A stretch of 29,959 bases of DNA from DATEZO01 sp035255485 (lineage in GTDB: Bacteria; Pseudomonadota; Gammaproteobacteria; Burkholderiales; Burkholderiaceae_D): positions 1 through 29,959 of the forward strand of contig DATEZO010000162.1 of assembly GCA_035255485.1 (NCBI GenBank). Direction: 5' to 3'. Both the position numbers and the translations under genes were made by a program. This document shows, one piece after another, positions 16,258-25,325 of the stretch. The notes under the pieces were generated by a model. The model did not search any database. It was not told the origin of the DNA and saw nothing but the letters and a program-made list of their open reading frames with translations. Within the stretch, counting starts at the first letter, position 1. Each line of letters begins with the position of its first letter.

Positions 16258-17145
16258 TTAAAGACCGATTGTCATGAGCTTCATCACGATCGGGAATCCG
16301 AGCACAATGAATGTGCAGGGAAAGATGAAGGCGATCAGCGGCAGGAGCATCTTGACCGGCGCTTCCATGGCGAGCTTTTCGGCACGCAGAAATCGTTCGC
16401 TGCGCCGTTGTTCTGCCTGGGCGCGCAGAACCGGGCCGAGGTTCATACCGACGCTTTCCGCCTGAATCAACGATGTCACGAGATTGGTAATTGCCGCCTC
16501 GCCGAGCCTTTCAGCCATGGCGCGCATTGCTTCGGCACGTTGCTTGCCGGCGCGCGCATCACGTAATACCTTTTGTATTTCATCTCGCATCACTCCCTTC
16601 GGCCCGCGTAGCACTGCCTGATTCATCGCACCTTGCAGATTGAGGCCGGCCTCCACGCAGAGCGTGATGATGTCGAGAAAAAACGGTAACGATTTGAGCA
16701 AATCACGTCGCCGAAATGCGAGACGATCTGCCAGCCATATGCCGGGATAGGAAAATCCAAGCAGCGCAAGACAAAACATGCCTACCCACGGTCGAAAATT
16801 GAACGTCGTGGTCATCCACAACGCAACCAGAGTCGCAATGGCTGCGCAAATGATCCTGCTCGCAAAGAACTGTTCAGGAGAGAGGCAAAACTCCAAACCA
16901 GCACGACGCAATTTGAGGTGCAGTCTCTGCTTGTATCTTGCGGAAAGCAGCCCGCCAAAGTAGAACGTCAACCAGCGGATCGGCCACCACACCAGGCGAA
17001 ACCCCACAGGAGGTGGGTCGAGGTACATTCGATCCTCTTCCGGGACATCGCTCAGCGCGCGTGATGCAATCCAGGTAAATGCGGCGAAGCTCACCCCGAG
17101 CGCGAGTGCTACCAGGGTCGGAATAAGTCGAAAGTCTGTTTGCAT
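16258..17145 (-). CDS. tadC: TadC-like inner-membrane pilus assembly platform protein
   Basis: This 295-residue type II secretion F-family protein has an N-terminal membrane helix, a central cytosolic helical domain and further helices (LPFFLDIITLCVEAGLNLQG; ITNLVTSLIQAESVGMNLGP; MLLPLIAFIFPCTFIVLGFP). The GLNLQGAM and E-S-V-G-M signature are typical of the GspF/TadC fold. TadB and TadC form the membrane platform through which the CpaF ATPase drives Flp pilin assembly. AGGACAG lies 9 bases upstream of the ATG. It follows tadB by 44 bases. Confidence 0.9.
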   Translation of the reverse strand: MQTDFRLIPTLVALALGVSFAAFTWIASRALSDVPEEDRMYLDPPPVGFRLVWWPIRWLTFYFGGLLSARYKQRLHLKLRRAGLEFCLSPEQFFASRIICAAIATLVALWMTTTFNFRPWVGMFCLALLGFSYPGIWLADRLAFRRRDLLKSLPFFLDIITLCVEAGLNLQGAMNQAVLRGPKGVMRDEIQKVLRDARAGKQRAEAMRAMAERLGEAAITNLVTSLIQAESVGMNLGPVLRAQAEQRRSERFLRAEKLAMEAPVKMLLPLIAFIFPCTFIVLGFPIVMKLMTIGL

Positions 17146-17189
17146 GTCGGTCTGTCCTGTTTCACATCGAGGCCAAAGTTGCCCGCAAT

Positions 17190-18044
17190 TTATACGTCAA
17201 TGGCGATGATTCGCCGGATCAACCAGATTCCCATGATTTCAAGGAAAGCGATCACGCCCAAGGTGGCCCAGCCTACCGGCGTGTGCCATAGCATCCCCAT
17301 GGCGACCGGCTCCATTTTGTTCAACACGGCCATGAGCCCGAGTGGCAATGAACCAACCACCCAGGCTTGCAACTTTCCTTGCGCGGTCAGCGCATCGATC
17401 TTTCCTTCGATCTGGAATTTGGAACGAATGGTGGCGGATGTCCGCTCTAGGGTTTCTGCCAGGCTGCCGCCTGTTTCATTGGCGATACGCATGGCGGAGA
17501 CCACCAGGATCACGGTCTGCGTCGGGATTCGCCTTGCCAAGTGGCCCAGAGAATCTTCCAGCGTGACGCCGAGGCGCTGCTCGCGCATCATCAGAGTGAA
17601 CTCTTGGGAAAGTGGCGGCTCGGACTCGGCCACCAGTTGCTGAATCGCCGTGGGGAGGCTGACGCCTGCGCGCAGGCCGCCGGCAAGCATCATCAATGCA
17701 TCCGGCAACTGCTCCTCAAACTTCTTCAACCTTTGCCGGCGCAGGCGTGCGTAGAGCCAGCGCGGTAGAAACGCGAGTGCACAAAATACCGGCACAGTAA
17801 TAACGACACTACTGGTCAAGACCCAGGCAAACACTCCGCCGATCAACATGATGCCGATGTTGACCAGGAAGAGTTTGCCCGGATCGACGAACAGGAACAT
17901 GTCCGACAGATGGAACTTGGCATTCTTTGTAAACGAGGTCCGATAACGCGCCATGCCATTGATGCCAAAGTCGATGACAAACCAGGCGAGAAGGGCGACC
18001 GATGCGGCAATCGCGCCGGTAAAAAGGAATACCATCCAGTTCAT
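17190..18044 (-). CDS. tadB: TadB-like inner-membrane pilus assembly platform protein
   Basis: This 284-residue type II secretion F-family protein has an N-terminal membrane helix, then two helices near residues 55-90, the F-domain (FEEQLPDALMMLAGGLRAGV; MRIANETGGSLAETLERTSA) and two C-terminal helices. The E-T-G-G motif is typical. The start overlaps the cpaF stop as ATGA, so the two are translationally coupled. It is paired with TadC as the platform of the Flp pilus motor. Confidence 0.9.
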   Translation of the reverse strand: MNWMVFLFTGAIAASVALLAWFVIDFGINGMARYRTSFTKNAKFHLSDMFLFVDPGKLFLVNIGIMLIGGVFAWVLTSSVVITVPVFCALAFLPRWLYARLRRQRLKKFEEQLPDALMMLAGGLRAGVSLPTAIQQLVAESEPPLSQEFTLMMREQRLGVTLEDSLGHLARRIPTQTVILVVSAMRIANETGGSLAETLERTSATIRSKFQIEGKIDALTAQGKLQAWVVGSLPLGLMAVLNKMEPVAMGMLWHTPVGWATLGVIAFLEIMGIWLIRRIIAIDV

Positions 18045-19834
18045 TCCGATTCTCCTGCCAGCAAGTGATCTTCACCAACCAAGTGCGGCTTGAATATGTT
18101 CATGTCAAGTTGATGGCCGGTAGCGAGCAGCTCTTCATAGAAGCTCGGCACCATATCGCAACCACTAAAGTCGCCTTTGACTTTTCCGTCCGCGCCATAC
18201 CCATGGCTGTCGAATTTGAACAGCTCTTGCAACTGGATTTTCCCCGCTTCCATTCCCGTGACCTCGACGATGTAGGTCACCTTGCGGGTGCCGCAGGCAA
18301 AGCGCGTTTGTTGAACGATGATGTCGACAGCGGAAGCGATCTGTTCGCGGATGGCCGTCAGCGGCAAGTCCATGCCGGCCATAAGCACAAGTGTTTCAAG
18401 TCGCGCCAGGCCGTCGCGTGGCGTATTGGCATGCAAGGTCGTCAGCGATCCTTCGTGCCCGGTATTCATGGCTTGCAGCATGTCGAGCGCCTCCGCTCCA
18501 CGGCACTCCCCGACGACGATGCGGTCCGGCCGCATCCGCAGTGAATTCTTGACCAGCTCACGAATCGGTACCGCACCGCGCCCTTCAGCATTCGAAGGTC
18601 GGGACTCCAGCGACACAAGATGGGCGTGGTGCAGCCTTAGCTCTGCAGCATCTTCAATGGTGATGATGCGCTCGCCAGCCGGAATGAAGTTGGAAAGAAT
18701 GTTGAGCAGCGTTGTTTTGCCGGAGCCGGTGCCTCCTGAAACAATAATGTTCTTGCGCTGTTCGACACAAACGCGGAGAAATTCCGCCATGTCCGGGCTG
18801 ACGGAACCGAAGGCGACAAGGTCTTGCGCATCGAGCTTCCTCTTCGGGAATTTCCGGATGGTCAGTGCCGGCCCTTTTAGTGCAAGCGGCGGAATGATGG
18901 CGTTGACGCGCGAACCGTCCTTGAGGCGCGCATCCACCATAGGAGAGGATTCATCAATGCGGCGGCCGATCGGCGCCACGATGCGCTCGATGACGCCCAT
19001 CACGGCGCGATCGGTGGTGAAAGTCAAAGGGTGTTTTTGAAGACGCCCAGCCTTCTCGACATAGATTTCGTCGAAGCGGTTGACCATGATTTCAGTGACA
19101 CTATCGTCAGCCAGCAACTCTTCCAGCGGCCCGAGGCCGATAGCTTCGTCGAGAACTTGCTTGCAAAGCAGATCGCGGTCGATATCGGCCGGGATTTCGG
19201 CTGACTGGTCGGTCATCAGCTCGCGGATAAGCTTTTCCGTTTCAACACGCAACACCTCATCGCTCATGCGCGAGATATCACGGCGACGCAAATCCATTGT
19301 CGACAGGAGTTGGCCATGCAGGCGCTTTCGCCATTCGAATTCGACCTGCTTCTGGCGGCTGTCAACGGACACGACAAGTGCCGTACTCGACGCCGCCTCG
19401 GGCATTGTCCTCAAATGGTTTTTGGCCGCTTGCATGGCTTGCAGGCGTGAAGCTTGAACTGATTCGGTGGCTAGCTGGTTGCGCGCACCCGCGGTGTCAG
19501 AGCGCGAGCGCGGGTGCGCAGCCTGGATCAGGGGCGCACTACCATGTCCGAGTTCCTTGATGCGCAAGACGTAGGGGCCAATCTGCACTTCGTCGGTTTC
19601 TCTCAACGGGCCGTGCTGCACAATTTTTTCGCCGTTGACCAAGGTCCCGCCAAATGCCCCCATGTCCTCGATCAGCACGCCGGCGGGCGTCTTGAAGAGG
19701 CGCGCGTGCTCCTTGCCGATCGACCATCCTTCCAGCCGGATCTCGTTTTGAGCGCCCTTGCCGATCACGCACTCAGGTGGGGCCTGAACGGACCTGACTT
19801 CCCCGCGTTTATTCTTGATTTCGACTTGCAACAT
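18041..19834 (-). CDS. cpaF: CpaF/TadA secretion ATPase with an N-terminal FHA domain
   Basis: This 597-residue protein has an FHA domain at about 20-95 (CVIGKGAQNEIRL, SIGKEHARLF, GGTLVNG). A linker follows, then a CpaF motor from about 190 with Walker A SGGTGSGKTTLLN (367-378), an Asp/Glu box in ITIEDAAELRLHHAHLVSLE, Walker B RPDRIVVGECRGAEALDML and a His box (TGHEGSLTTLHANT). CpaF hexamers power Flp pilus assembly. FHA domains bind phosphothreonine, so assembly may respond to a Ser/Thr kinase; none is encoded nearby. CpaF proteins usually lack this domain, and the TadZ/CpaE localisation protein normally near cpaF is absent here. The start is 63 bases after the secretin stop. Confidence 0.93.
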   Translation of the reverse strand: MLQVEIKNKRGEVRSVQAPPECVIGKGAQNEIRLEGWSIGKEHARLFKTPAGVLIEDMGAFGGTLVNGEKIVQHGPLRETDEVQIGPYVLRIKELGHGSAPLIQAAHPRSRSDTAGARNQLATESVQASRLQAMQAAKNHLRTMPEAASSTALVVSVDSRQKQVEFEWRKRLHGQLLSTMDLRRRDISRMSDEVLRVETEKLIRELMTDQSAEIPADIDRDLLCKQVLDEAIGLGPLEELLADDSVTEIMVNRFDEIYVEKAGRLQKHPLTFTTDRAVMGVIERIVAPIGRRIDESSPMVDARLKDGSRVNAIIPPLALKGPALTIRKFPKRKLDAQDLVAFGSVSPDMAEFLRVCVEQRKNIIVSGGTGSGKTTLLNILSNFIPAGERIITIEDAAELRLHHAHLVSLESRPSNAEGRGAVPIRELVKNSLRMRPDRIVVGECRGAEALDMLQAMNTGHEGSLTTLHANTPRDGLARLETLVLMAGMDLPLTAIREQIASAVDIIVQQTRFACGTRKVTYIVEVTGMEAGKIQLQELFKFDSHGYGADGKVKGDFSGCDMVPSFYEELLATGHQLDMNIFKPHLVGEDHLLAGESE

Positions 19835-19897
19835 AGGCTATCCCGTACAGATGGTGACAATTCCAGCGGTGAGAAAAGTGCGTGGTGAGGGGGGCGA

Positions 19898-21835
19898 TCA
19901 GCTGCGAACCAGTTCCAGCCACTGCCCGAGAACCCATCCCCGCGTAGCCCCGACCTGCACCGGCACCCATCCATTTTGGGATGCCTGTGGCAATCGTTCT
20001 ACGATGGCGTTCTCTGGCAGATGAAGCAACAGGGGGGCATTCACATCTGGCGACAATCGCATTGCCAAGCCATCCTTGCTCACTCGGAAATTTACATAGG
20101 CTGCGGCAGGTGCCTTGTTGGCCGTGAACGATGGGAGCTCCGCAATTTTTTCCCAGGGAGGGATTACATTCAGTTCGACTGGGTACTCTGATAACCTTGA
20201 GCGCGCGTCCGCTGCCTTGTCGTTCGGATTATGCTCATCGGTGCCACCGTTCGGTCTCGGCACTTGGTTGGGGTGGCCCATGTCGGCACCGGGCTGCAAT
20301 GGCTGCGTCAGATAGGGCTGGGAACCAAACTGCTGCTCGAGACGCTGCTCCGTCTTTGCAAGCCGGTCCGACATGCCCGGGCTTTGTTCGGAAACGATGC
20401 TTGGAGTGACGAAAACGACTAGCTCGGTTTCCTTGTTGATAAACTTTTTGGAGCGGAACAGGGCTCCCAGTACAGGCAAATCTCCCAGCCCAGGCAGTTT
20501 GTCAATGTCTTCACTTTGCTCTCGTGACAGAAAGCCGCTCAAGACGATAGTCTGCCCGCTCTTCACGTTAAAGGTTGTTGTCGTTTCCCGTGTGCGCAAT
20601 GCTGGACCACTGGCGGTAGCTATCGATGGGTCGATAGCACTCACCTTAGTCTTGATGTCCGCTCGAATAGCTCCGGTGCGGTCGGCGACAGGTTTGATTT
20701 CCAGCTCGACACCATACTTTTTGAACTGGATGAAAGGCGTACCGGTTGAGCTCGCGCCCTGATAAGGGATCTCGCCACCCGCTAGAAAGGTGGCAGGGCT
20801 ACCGTTCCGTGTCGAGAGAATGGGTTCTGCGAGAACGGCGGCATCGCCAGTCTGGGCAAGCAGGTTGATCTGGGCGTTCAGCGCCAGGTTCATTCCGAAA
20901 GCGGACACCATGTTCTTGGGCAGGATAAGCGGGCCGTTGGCGCCAGTCCACTGCGCGTCCGGCGTGGCGAGCACAGCACCGCCACCTCGTTGTAGCGGAT
21001 ACCAAAGAGCGCCAGCCTGAATGACCCCGGCAGGGTTTCCCCATTTCAAGCCGATTTCATTCATCACGGATTTGGGGAACTCGACAACCTTCACATCCAT
21101 CATGATCATCTTTTCCCAGCCGGTCGGATCGGTAAAGTTCACGACCTGCGGGTAGTTCTTCGCAATCTCGGCAATGCGATGCCTGTCCGTGTCGGAAAGG
21201 TTGTCACCCTCAACGATGACCTTGTCGCCAACCACTGAGGCCTTGGCATTCGGCATTTGCGACAGGAATGCGGCGACTTCACGCTGAACTCGGGTGGTAT
21301 CGCCAGCAACAATGTTGATCTTGATGCGCTGGTAGCGGCCGTCCTTGTTCCAGATGAACAAGGAGGACGTGCCCGGACTATTGGCAAAGACAATCACTTC
21401 CTTCTCATCCAATGCCGCCGCGCTCATGATTGCCCCGTTGCCGACTGCGATTCGCCCAATGTTCGGCGCCGGGAATACGCGCGACTCCCCAACAAACATG
21501 TCGACTTCCAGGATGTTGTACTTGTCGTCTGGCGGCTTGATGGGCGCATATGGCTTGGCGTTCGCTGCGAGCTTGTGGCGTGGTGTTGGCTTCCACGTCT
21601 CCGCATAACCGTTCAGGGGTTGCTGCAGCGGTTGTCCCCTTGCCTGAGGCGCTGCGGCTTTTGCAGGTGAAGGGTTCAGAGAAATTTCTTTTATGGCCGA
21701 CGCGCCGGTGACAGTCGCTGCATCCGCTTCACTGTAGGATTGCGCCCTCACTTCCGCCGTCCCCAAAACAAACATGATTGCCAGTAGCGCAGCATGTGGC
21801 GCCTGACTCTGGCTAAAGTCTTTAAATGCAAGCAT
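19898..21835 (-). CDS. cpaC: CpaC/RcpA-like outer-membrane secretin with C-terminal SH3b domain
   Basis: This 645-residue protein has a signal peptide (ALLAIMFVLGTAEVRAQS, to about residue 32), a pilus-secretin N-domain (EVDMFVGESRVFPAPNIGRI, VIVFANSPGTSSLFIWNKDG), a BON-like segment and the secretin domain (FLAGGEIPYQ, KYGVELEIKPVADRTG, TFNVKSGQTIVLSGFLSREQ, KLPGLGDLPVLGALFRS, ETELVVFVTPSIV). Secretins form the gated ring through which the Flp pilus leaves the cell. Residues about 580-645 (FRVSKDGLAMRLSPDVNAPL then WVPVQVGATRGWVLGQWLEL) are an SH3b-type addition that may bind peptidoglycan or a partner. AGGGAAG precedes the start. Confidence 0.92.
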   Translation of the reverse strand: MLAFKDFSQSQAPHAALLAIMFVLGTAEVRAQSYSEADAATVTGASAIKEISLNPSPAKAAAPQARGQPLQQPLNGYAETWKPTPRHKLAANAKPYAPIKPPDDKYNILEVDMFVGESRVFPAPNIGRIAVGNGAIMSAAALDEKEVIVFANSPGTSSLFIWNKDGRYQRIKINIVAGDTTRVQREVAAFLSQMPNAKASVVGDKVIVEGDNLSDTDRHRIAEIAKNYPQVVNFTDPTGWEKMIMMDVKVVEFPKSVMNEIGLKWGNPAGVIQAGALWYPLQRGGGAVLATPDAQWTGANGPLILPKNMVSAFGMNLALNAQINLLAQTGDAAVLAEPILSTRNGSPATFLAGGEIPYQGASSTGTPFIQFKKYGVELEIKPVADRTGAIRADIKTKVSAIDPSIATASGPALRTRETTTTFNVKSGQTIVLSGFLSREQSEDIDKLPGLGDLPVLGALFRSKKFINKETELVVFVTPSIVSEQSPGMSDRLAKTEQRLEQQFGSQPYLTQPLQPGADMGHPNQVPRPNGGTDEHNPNDKAADARSRLSEYPVELNVIPPWEKIAELPSFTANKAPAAAYVNFRVSKDGLAMRLSPDVNAPLLLHLPENAIVERLPQASQNGWVPVQVGATRGWVLGQWLELVRS

Positions 21836-21913
21836 GATCTTCCCTGTAGTGCGCAGTCATTGATGCTGCGCATCGAAATTGACGTTCAAATGATCGTGAC
21901 GGTCTCTGTTGAT

Positions 21914-22813
21914 TTACGGCTGTTGCGCCTTTGATGAGGCACTTGCGACAATTCCCGGGGTTATCGAAGCTGGCGGTTGCAAGGCGATTGGTGCGGAGGA
22001 TGATTCGACCGGTGCGCCAAGTCGAGGAATATCGCCCGGCAGCTTGCCGCGCCCGCCGTAAATGACCGGAACCCCGATTTCGATACCGCTTTCAGATCCT
22101 CCAAACAGCCCGCTCAGATCGTCCATTGAATTGGCAATTAGATTCTTGTCCTCGGGATTGCGCAGCAAGGCGGTAATCTTGCCGGTCTCTCTTGCAACGA
22201 TGATTCGTCGCGCTTCTTCCGGTGTCGTATCCAAAGTAATCGTCGTAAAGCCGCGCCTATCGGCGGCGGTTGCCCCAGCCAATTGACGCTGGCCTGCCGC
22301 TAATACGGTAACGCTTTGAATGATTGGAAACGTGATCTTTTTTCCCCCACGATCTACCGTCACCATGAGATCAATCGTGTCTCCCGGATCGAGCATGCCG
22401 GAAATCGAGCTTATTTCATCAACCGGGACAGACATCGCGCGACGTCCGGCCGCAATGCGACTCGAAAATGAGGGAGGCCGCTTCTCCTCGAGTTGCGACC
22501 ACATGATGGCCTCGCCGGCCTTGACGTTATAGCCGATCGCCTGATGCTCAATGCGGTCGAATTGTTCGGGCAATACGGCTCCTGAGTGAGCGTACTCGGC
22601 GGGGATGGTGCGCACCGCGATGGTTTCTGTATCGAGCCTGGCGCCACGCTGCAGGTCATGCTTGGCAACGACAATCTTGATCGTACGCTTGTTCTTGTCG
22701 CGCGCCTCAATCTCCTCAAGTTGATTGCCGATATATCTATGCGCTCCGAATGCGGCAATGGCGCCGACAACAAGAGCCCCGCCCAATATGGCCCATGTCT
22801 TATTGATTTTCAT
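21914..22813 (-). CDS. cpaB: CpaB/RcpC-like Flp pilus assembly protein
   Basis: The ATG at 22813 gives 299 residues; a TTG at 22822, directly after the previous stop, would add three. An N-terminal membrane helix (WAILGGALVVGAIAAFGA) is followed by a SAF-like segment (IVVAKHDLQRGARLDTETIA, VKAGEAIMWSQLEEKR) and a RcpC-type domain (RAMSVPVDEISSISGMLDPG, DTIDLMVTVDRGGK). CpaB is a periplasmic, membrane-anchored partner of the CpaC secretin. It is followed by cpaC after 78 bases. The C-terminal tail is Pro/Ala/Ser-rich. Confidence 0.9.
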   Translation of the reverse strand: MKINKTWAILGGALVVGAIAAFGAHRYIGNQLEEIEARDKNKRTIKIVVAKHDLQRGARLDTETIAVRTIPAEYAHSGAVLPEQFDRIEHQAIGYNVKAGEAIMWSQLEEKRPPSFSSRIAAGRRAMSVPVDEISSISGMLDPGDTIDLMVTVDRGGKKITFPIIQSVTVLAAGQRQLAGATAADRRGFTTITLDTTPEEARRIIVARETGKITALLRNPEDKNLIANSMDDLSGLFGGSESGIEIGVPVIYGGRGKLPGDIPRLGAPVESSSAPIALQPPASITPGIVASASSKAQQP

Positions 22814-22822
22814 AATGTCCAA

Positions 22823-23041
22823 TCAAAGTACAAGTGAAATTGCGTAGCTGAATCTGCTGTAGCCCTTTGTGATTGCCTGAGCAAATTCCTGGTAAAGACT
22901 GCCGTCCGCCATGAAGGCCCCGATCGCGGCCGATATGGCAGCACAAACGATCAGGTACTCGGTCATTGATTGACCAATCTGCGCTTTTTGACGTCGCATG
23001 CTCGGTGTTTGAAGCGTTGAAGGAGGTCTGTGGAGTTTCAT
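22823..23041 (-). CDS. Second Flp-like prepilin
   Basis: This 72-residue protein has a basic leader and a prepilin-type junction IG/QSMTEYLIVCAAISAAIGA, with Glu at +5 and Tyr at +6 as in Flp pilins, followed by one hydrophobic helix. The short C-terminal part (YQEFAQAITKGYSRFSYAIS) differs from that of the Flp at 26807-27097. It overlaps the preceding gene as ATGA and abuts cpaB. It may be a minor pilin or tip subunit. Confidence 0.8.
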   Translation of the reverse strand: MKLHRPPSTLQTPSMRRQKAQIGQSMTEYLIVCAAISAAIGAFMADGSLYQEFAQAITKGYSRFSYAISLVL

Positions 23042-23715
23042 TTTGAATTCTCGAGATGGGTCACCGTATTGAGGACGACCGCCGTTTCACTTCCGGCGCG
23101 GGAGATCACGGCGATTGCTTCCTTTCCTGCTCCACGAAAGAAAAGCGCTGTTCCATGGGCGCTATCAGCAACGCCTTCCTGTTCCAGTGAATAGCCTTTT
23201 CCCTCCATCACTTCGATGAGGCGATGGCGATTCAACTCGAGTGAGTGATTATTGGTGAAGACTGTATGACGTGACGATTTTCCTGCGTCGGACGATTCCA
23301 TGTCGGACAGCAGGCGAGCCGTAATCGGTGCTTGAAATTCTCGGACTGGTGCTCTCGTGGCCGCGCCTCCCAGATGACTAACGGCGATGACAACTCTGGA
23401 ACCACCTTGCGCTGGAGTGACTTGGACGGTCGTATAGAACTCGCCAGTGGCGCGCCCAAGCACTGTTACATTTTTCAGCTTGTTTTCAACGTGTTTGTTT
23501 CCCCAATCACGACGGTAGAACTCGACGATGTCACCGATCGACCTCTTTGAGGCGAACGCCTGTATGCGCATTGGAATACCATTCAATGTCATTTGCTGTG
23601 CAACTGCAACGGTCGGCTCCGGGGAGTTGACTGTGGGCCATGCAGAGGCACCAAATGCATTGCCTGCCAATTCCGTGCATACGAGCAGACAAAGCACATA
23701 AACGAACGTTTTCAT
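23038..23715 (-). CDS. Secreted protein of unknown function in the Tad operon
   Basis: This 225-residue protein has a clear signal peptide (MKTFVYVLCLLVCTELAGNA, cleavage near GASA). The mature part is about 200 residues with alternating strands (RIQAFASKRSIGDIVEFYRR, VTVLGRATGEFYTTVQVTPA, AVISRAGSETAVVLNTVTHL) and no Cys. No family was recognised. It overlaps both neighbours as ATGA, so it is translated together with the TadE-like gene before it and the small pilin after it. A periplasmic pilus-assembly role is inferred from context only. Confidence 0.75.
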   Translation of the reverse strand: MKTFVYVLCLLVCTELAGNAFGASAWPTVNSPEPTVAVAQQMTLNGIPMRIQAFASKRSIGDIVEFYRRDWGNKHVENKLKNVTVLGRATGEFYTTVQVTPAQGGSRVVIAVSHLGGAATRAPVREFQAPITARLLSDMESSDAGKSSRHTVFTNNHSLELNRHRLIEVMEGKGYSLEQEGVADSAHGTALFFRGAGKEAIAVISRAGSETAVVLNTVTHLENSK

Positions 23716-24551
23716 TGTGCAGGGCAGTTAGTGTCGCCGTAATTGCATAAGCGATCGGATGGAACCATATCGCGTGCCACGGACATGTCCCCGAGTTGGG
23801 GACCGCTTGAAATCTGAAATGCCTCGATCGGCGCAATTCCCACGTTTAACAAATCCGATACGCTGGAAAGCAAACTGGTTGGCAGGAGATTCTTGGCACG
23901 GTTTTCGAGTGCCGAGACGTTACCTGCGGCCCATGGAATCGGCACCAGGCTGGTATGTCTCGTCATCGTAAGATTGATGGAGTCCAATGGCGGCAGTGAG
24001 GGAATGTTTGCCAGTTTTACGTGCACCGCACCGGTGTAAATTCCCTTATCGTGCAAATTGAGCAGGTTAGGGATTGGTGAAAGGAAGGGTGAAACAGCGT
24101 AGCTACTTGATCCGTACCCGCCGCTTGCGCTTTTGACGCCGTCACAGAATCCTCCTGTCGGCAAGCCAAAGGTGACGCAAACATCGGTGGAAAAGTCAGC
24201 GATCAATGGCTGATCGTCTGTATCCGTCCACAACGGATTGCGATGCGCGCCAAAATTTCCAGCGGTGTCGTTGGTTTTGATGGGGGCATCTACATCGCTG
24301 AAGAAACGGCGCTGCACTTCGGCGGACAGCTCGGCATCCGTTTGAAATGCCGTACCGTCGATGTCGTCGTTGTGCACAGTCGCATCGAACGCGACGTAGC
24401 GGCTCGCCATCTCGGTGGCATGGCTGATGTCCTGGTATTTCCCCATGAGGGGCAACATCAGGAAAAGCGGCATGAGAGCGAGTAGCAAGACCATGAATTC
24501 CGACATGGCTTGCCCACGGCCATGCATGCTTGGCAGATTCATTTGCATCAT
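23712..24551 (-). CDS. TadE-like pilus assembly protein
   Basis: This 279-residue protein has a short leader and prepilin-type junction GRG/QAMSEFMVLLLALMPLFL (Glu at +5), then a membrane helix and MGKYQDISHATEMASRYVAF, typical of TadE-like proteins. The remaining 220 residues are extracytoplasmic. It overlaps both neighbours as ATGA. Together with the DUF192-TadE fusion and the TadG-like protein it supplies the minor pseudopilins of this Tad system. Confidence 0.82.
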   Translation of the reverse strand: MMQMNLPSMHGRGQAMSEFMVLLLALMPLFLMLPLMGKYQDISHATEMASRYVAFDATVHNDDIDGTAFQTDAELSAEVQRRFFSDVDAPIKTNDTAGNFGAHRNPLWTDTDDQPLIADFSTDVCVTFGLPTGGFCDGVKSASGGYGSSSYAVSPFLSPIPNLLNLHDKGIYTGAVHVKLANIPSLPPLDSINLTMTRHTSLVPIPWAAGNVSALENRAKNLLPTSLLSSVSDLLNVGIAPIEAFQISSGPQLGDMSVARDMVPSDRLCNYGDTNCPAQ

Positions 24552-25321
24552 TTTCCCACCGGGCTGGAAATAAGCTTGTAGCCAGGCGGGGCGGCGAAAA
24601 GCTTTGGGCTGACATCCATGGCCATTTTTACTTCAATGGCTTCCGCCTTAGTAAAGGCGGTGTCAACCGACAGCGGCAATCCCGGAAGGAACGCCGGATT
24701 AATTTTGGAGGGAAATGCGGGAAAGTCGCCGTCCCTGGATAGGCATGTGAATGCCTTGATCGGTGCAGCCACACCGAATACATCGCAATGATGTCCCGCT
24801 ATTTGCTTCCCACCAAGCGATTGAGCTTCAGGCGGTCTCGTCTGGTGAGGCGCTATTGAAACTGCGTTATTGTCACAAGCCCCGACAGCGGTTTTGTTCC
24901 TGTGGTTGATATTGCAATGTCCGGCGGGCGTTGTGATGACGCTGCTTTGATTTTCCGTTTCAATGAGGCCACAATCGATCTTCGAGTAACCGACAGCACG
25001 CGTAAACGTCACCGCGAGGGACCGATCGCGTGCGCTATAGATGTAGGTGTCGGTTGGAGCCAGTTCCTGCGGAATGTCACCGTCTCCAAGTTTTTTTATC
25101 GGCGCACCGCTATGGGTGAGCAATGCCTGGCACTGATGGATTTGCTCGACAAGCTGCGCGCGGCTGCCGAACGGTTTTACCAAACTCTCGCCATGCAAAT
25201 GCACATAATGCGCCTTGATACCGGTTCCGGGCATGACAAGGTGCGGTGGGAGAATTTCCTCCGCGCCGTGAGCGGCGCCGCATAGAAGGGCACAAAAAAG
25301 GGGAAGGGCTGGTCTCATCAT
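24548..25321 (-). CDS. Secreted Cys-containing protein of unknown function in the Tad operon
   Basis: The start MMRPALPLFCALLCGAAHG at 25321 is chosen because it begins with a clean signal peptide. A longer frame to 25384 would run back into the TadG-like gene. The 257-residue product has at least six Cys after the signal (QCQALL, DCGLI, HCNIN, ACDNN, HHCDVF, TCLSRD), suggesting disulfides in the periplasm. No family was recognised. It starts 4 bases after the TadG-like stop and overlaps the TadE-like start as ATGA. Confidence 0.75.
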   Translation of the reverse strand: MMRPALPLFCALLCGAAHGAEEILPPHLVMPGTGIKAHYVHLHGESLVKPFGSRAQLVEQIHQCQALLTHSGAPIKKLGDGDIPQELAPTDTYIYSARDRSLAVTFTRAVGYSKIDCGLIETENQSSVITTPAGHCNINHRNKTAVGACDNNAVSIAPHQTRPPEAQSLGGKQIAGHHCDVFGVAAPIKAFTCLSRDGDFPAFPSKINPAFLPGLPLSVDTAFTKAEAIEVKMAMDVSPKLFAAPPGYKLISSPVGK

Positions 25322-25325
25322 TTCT

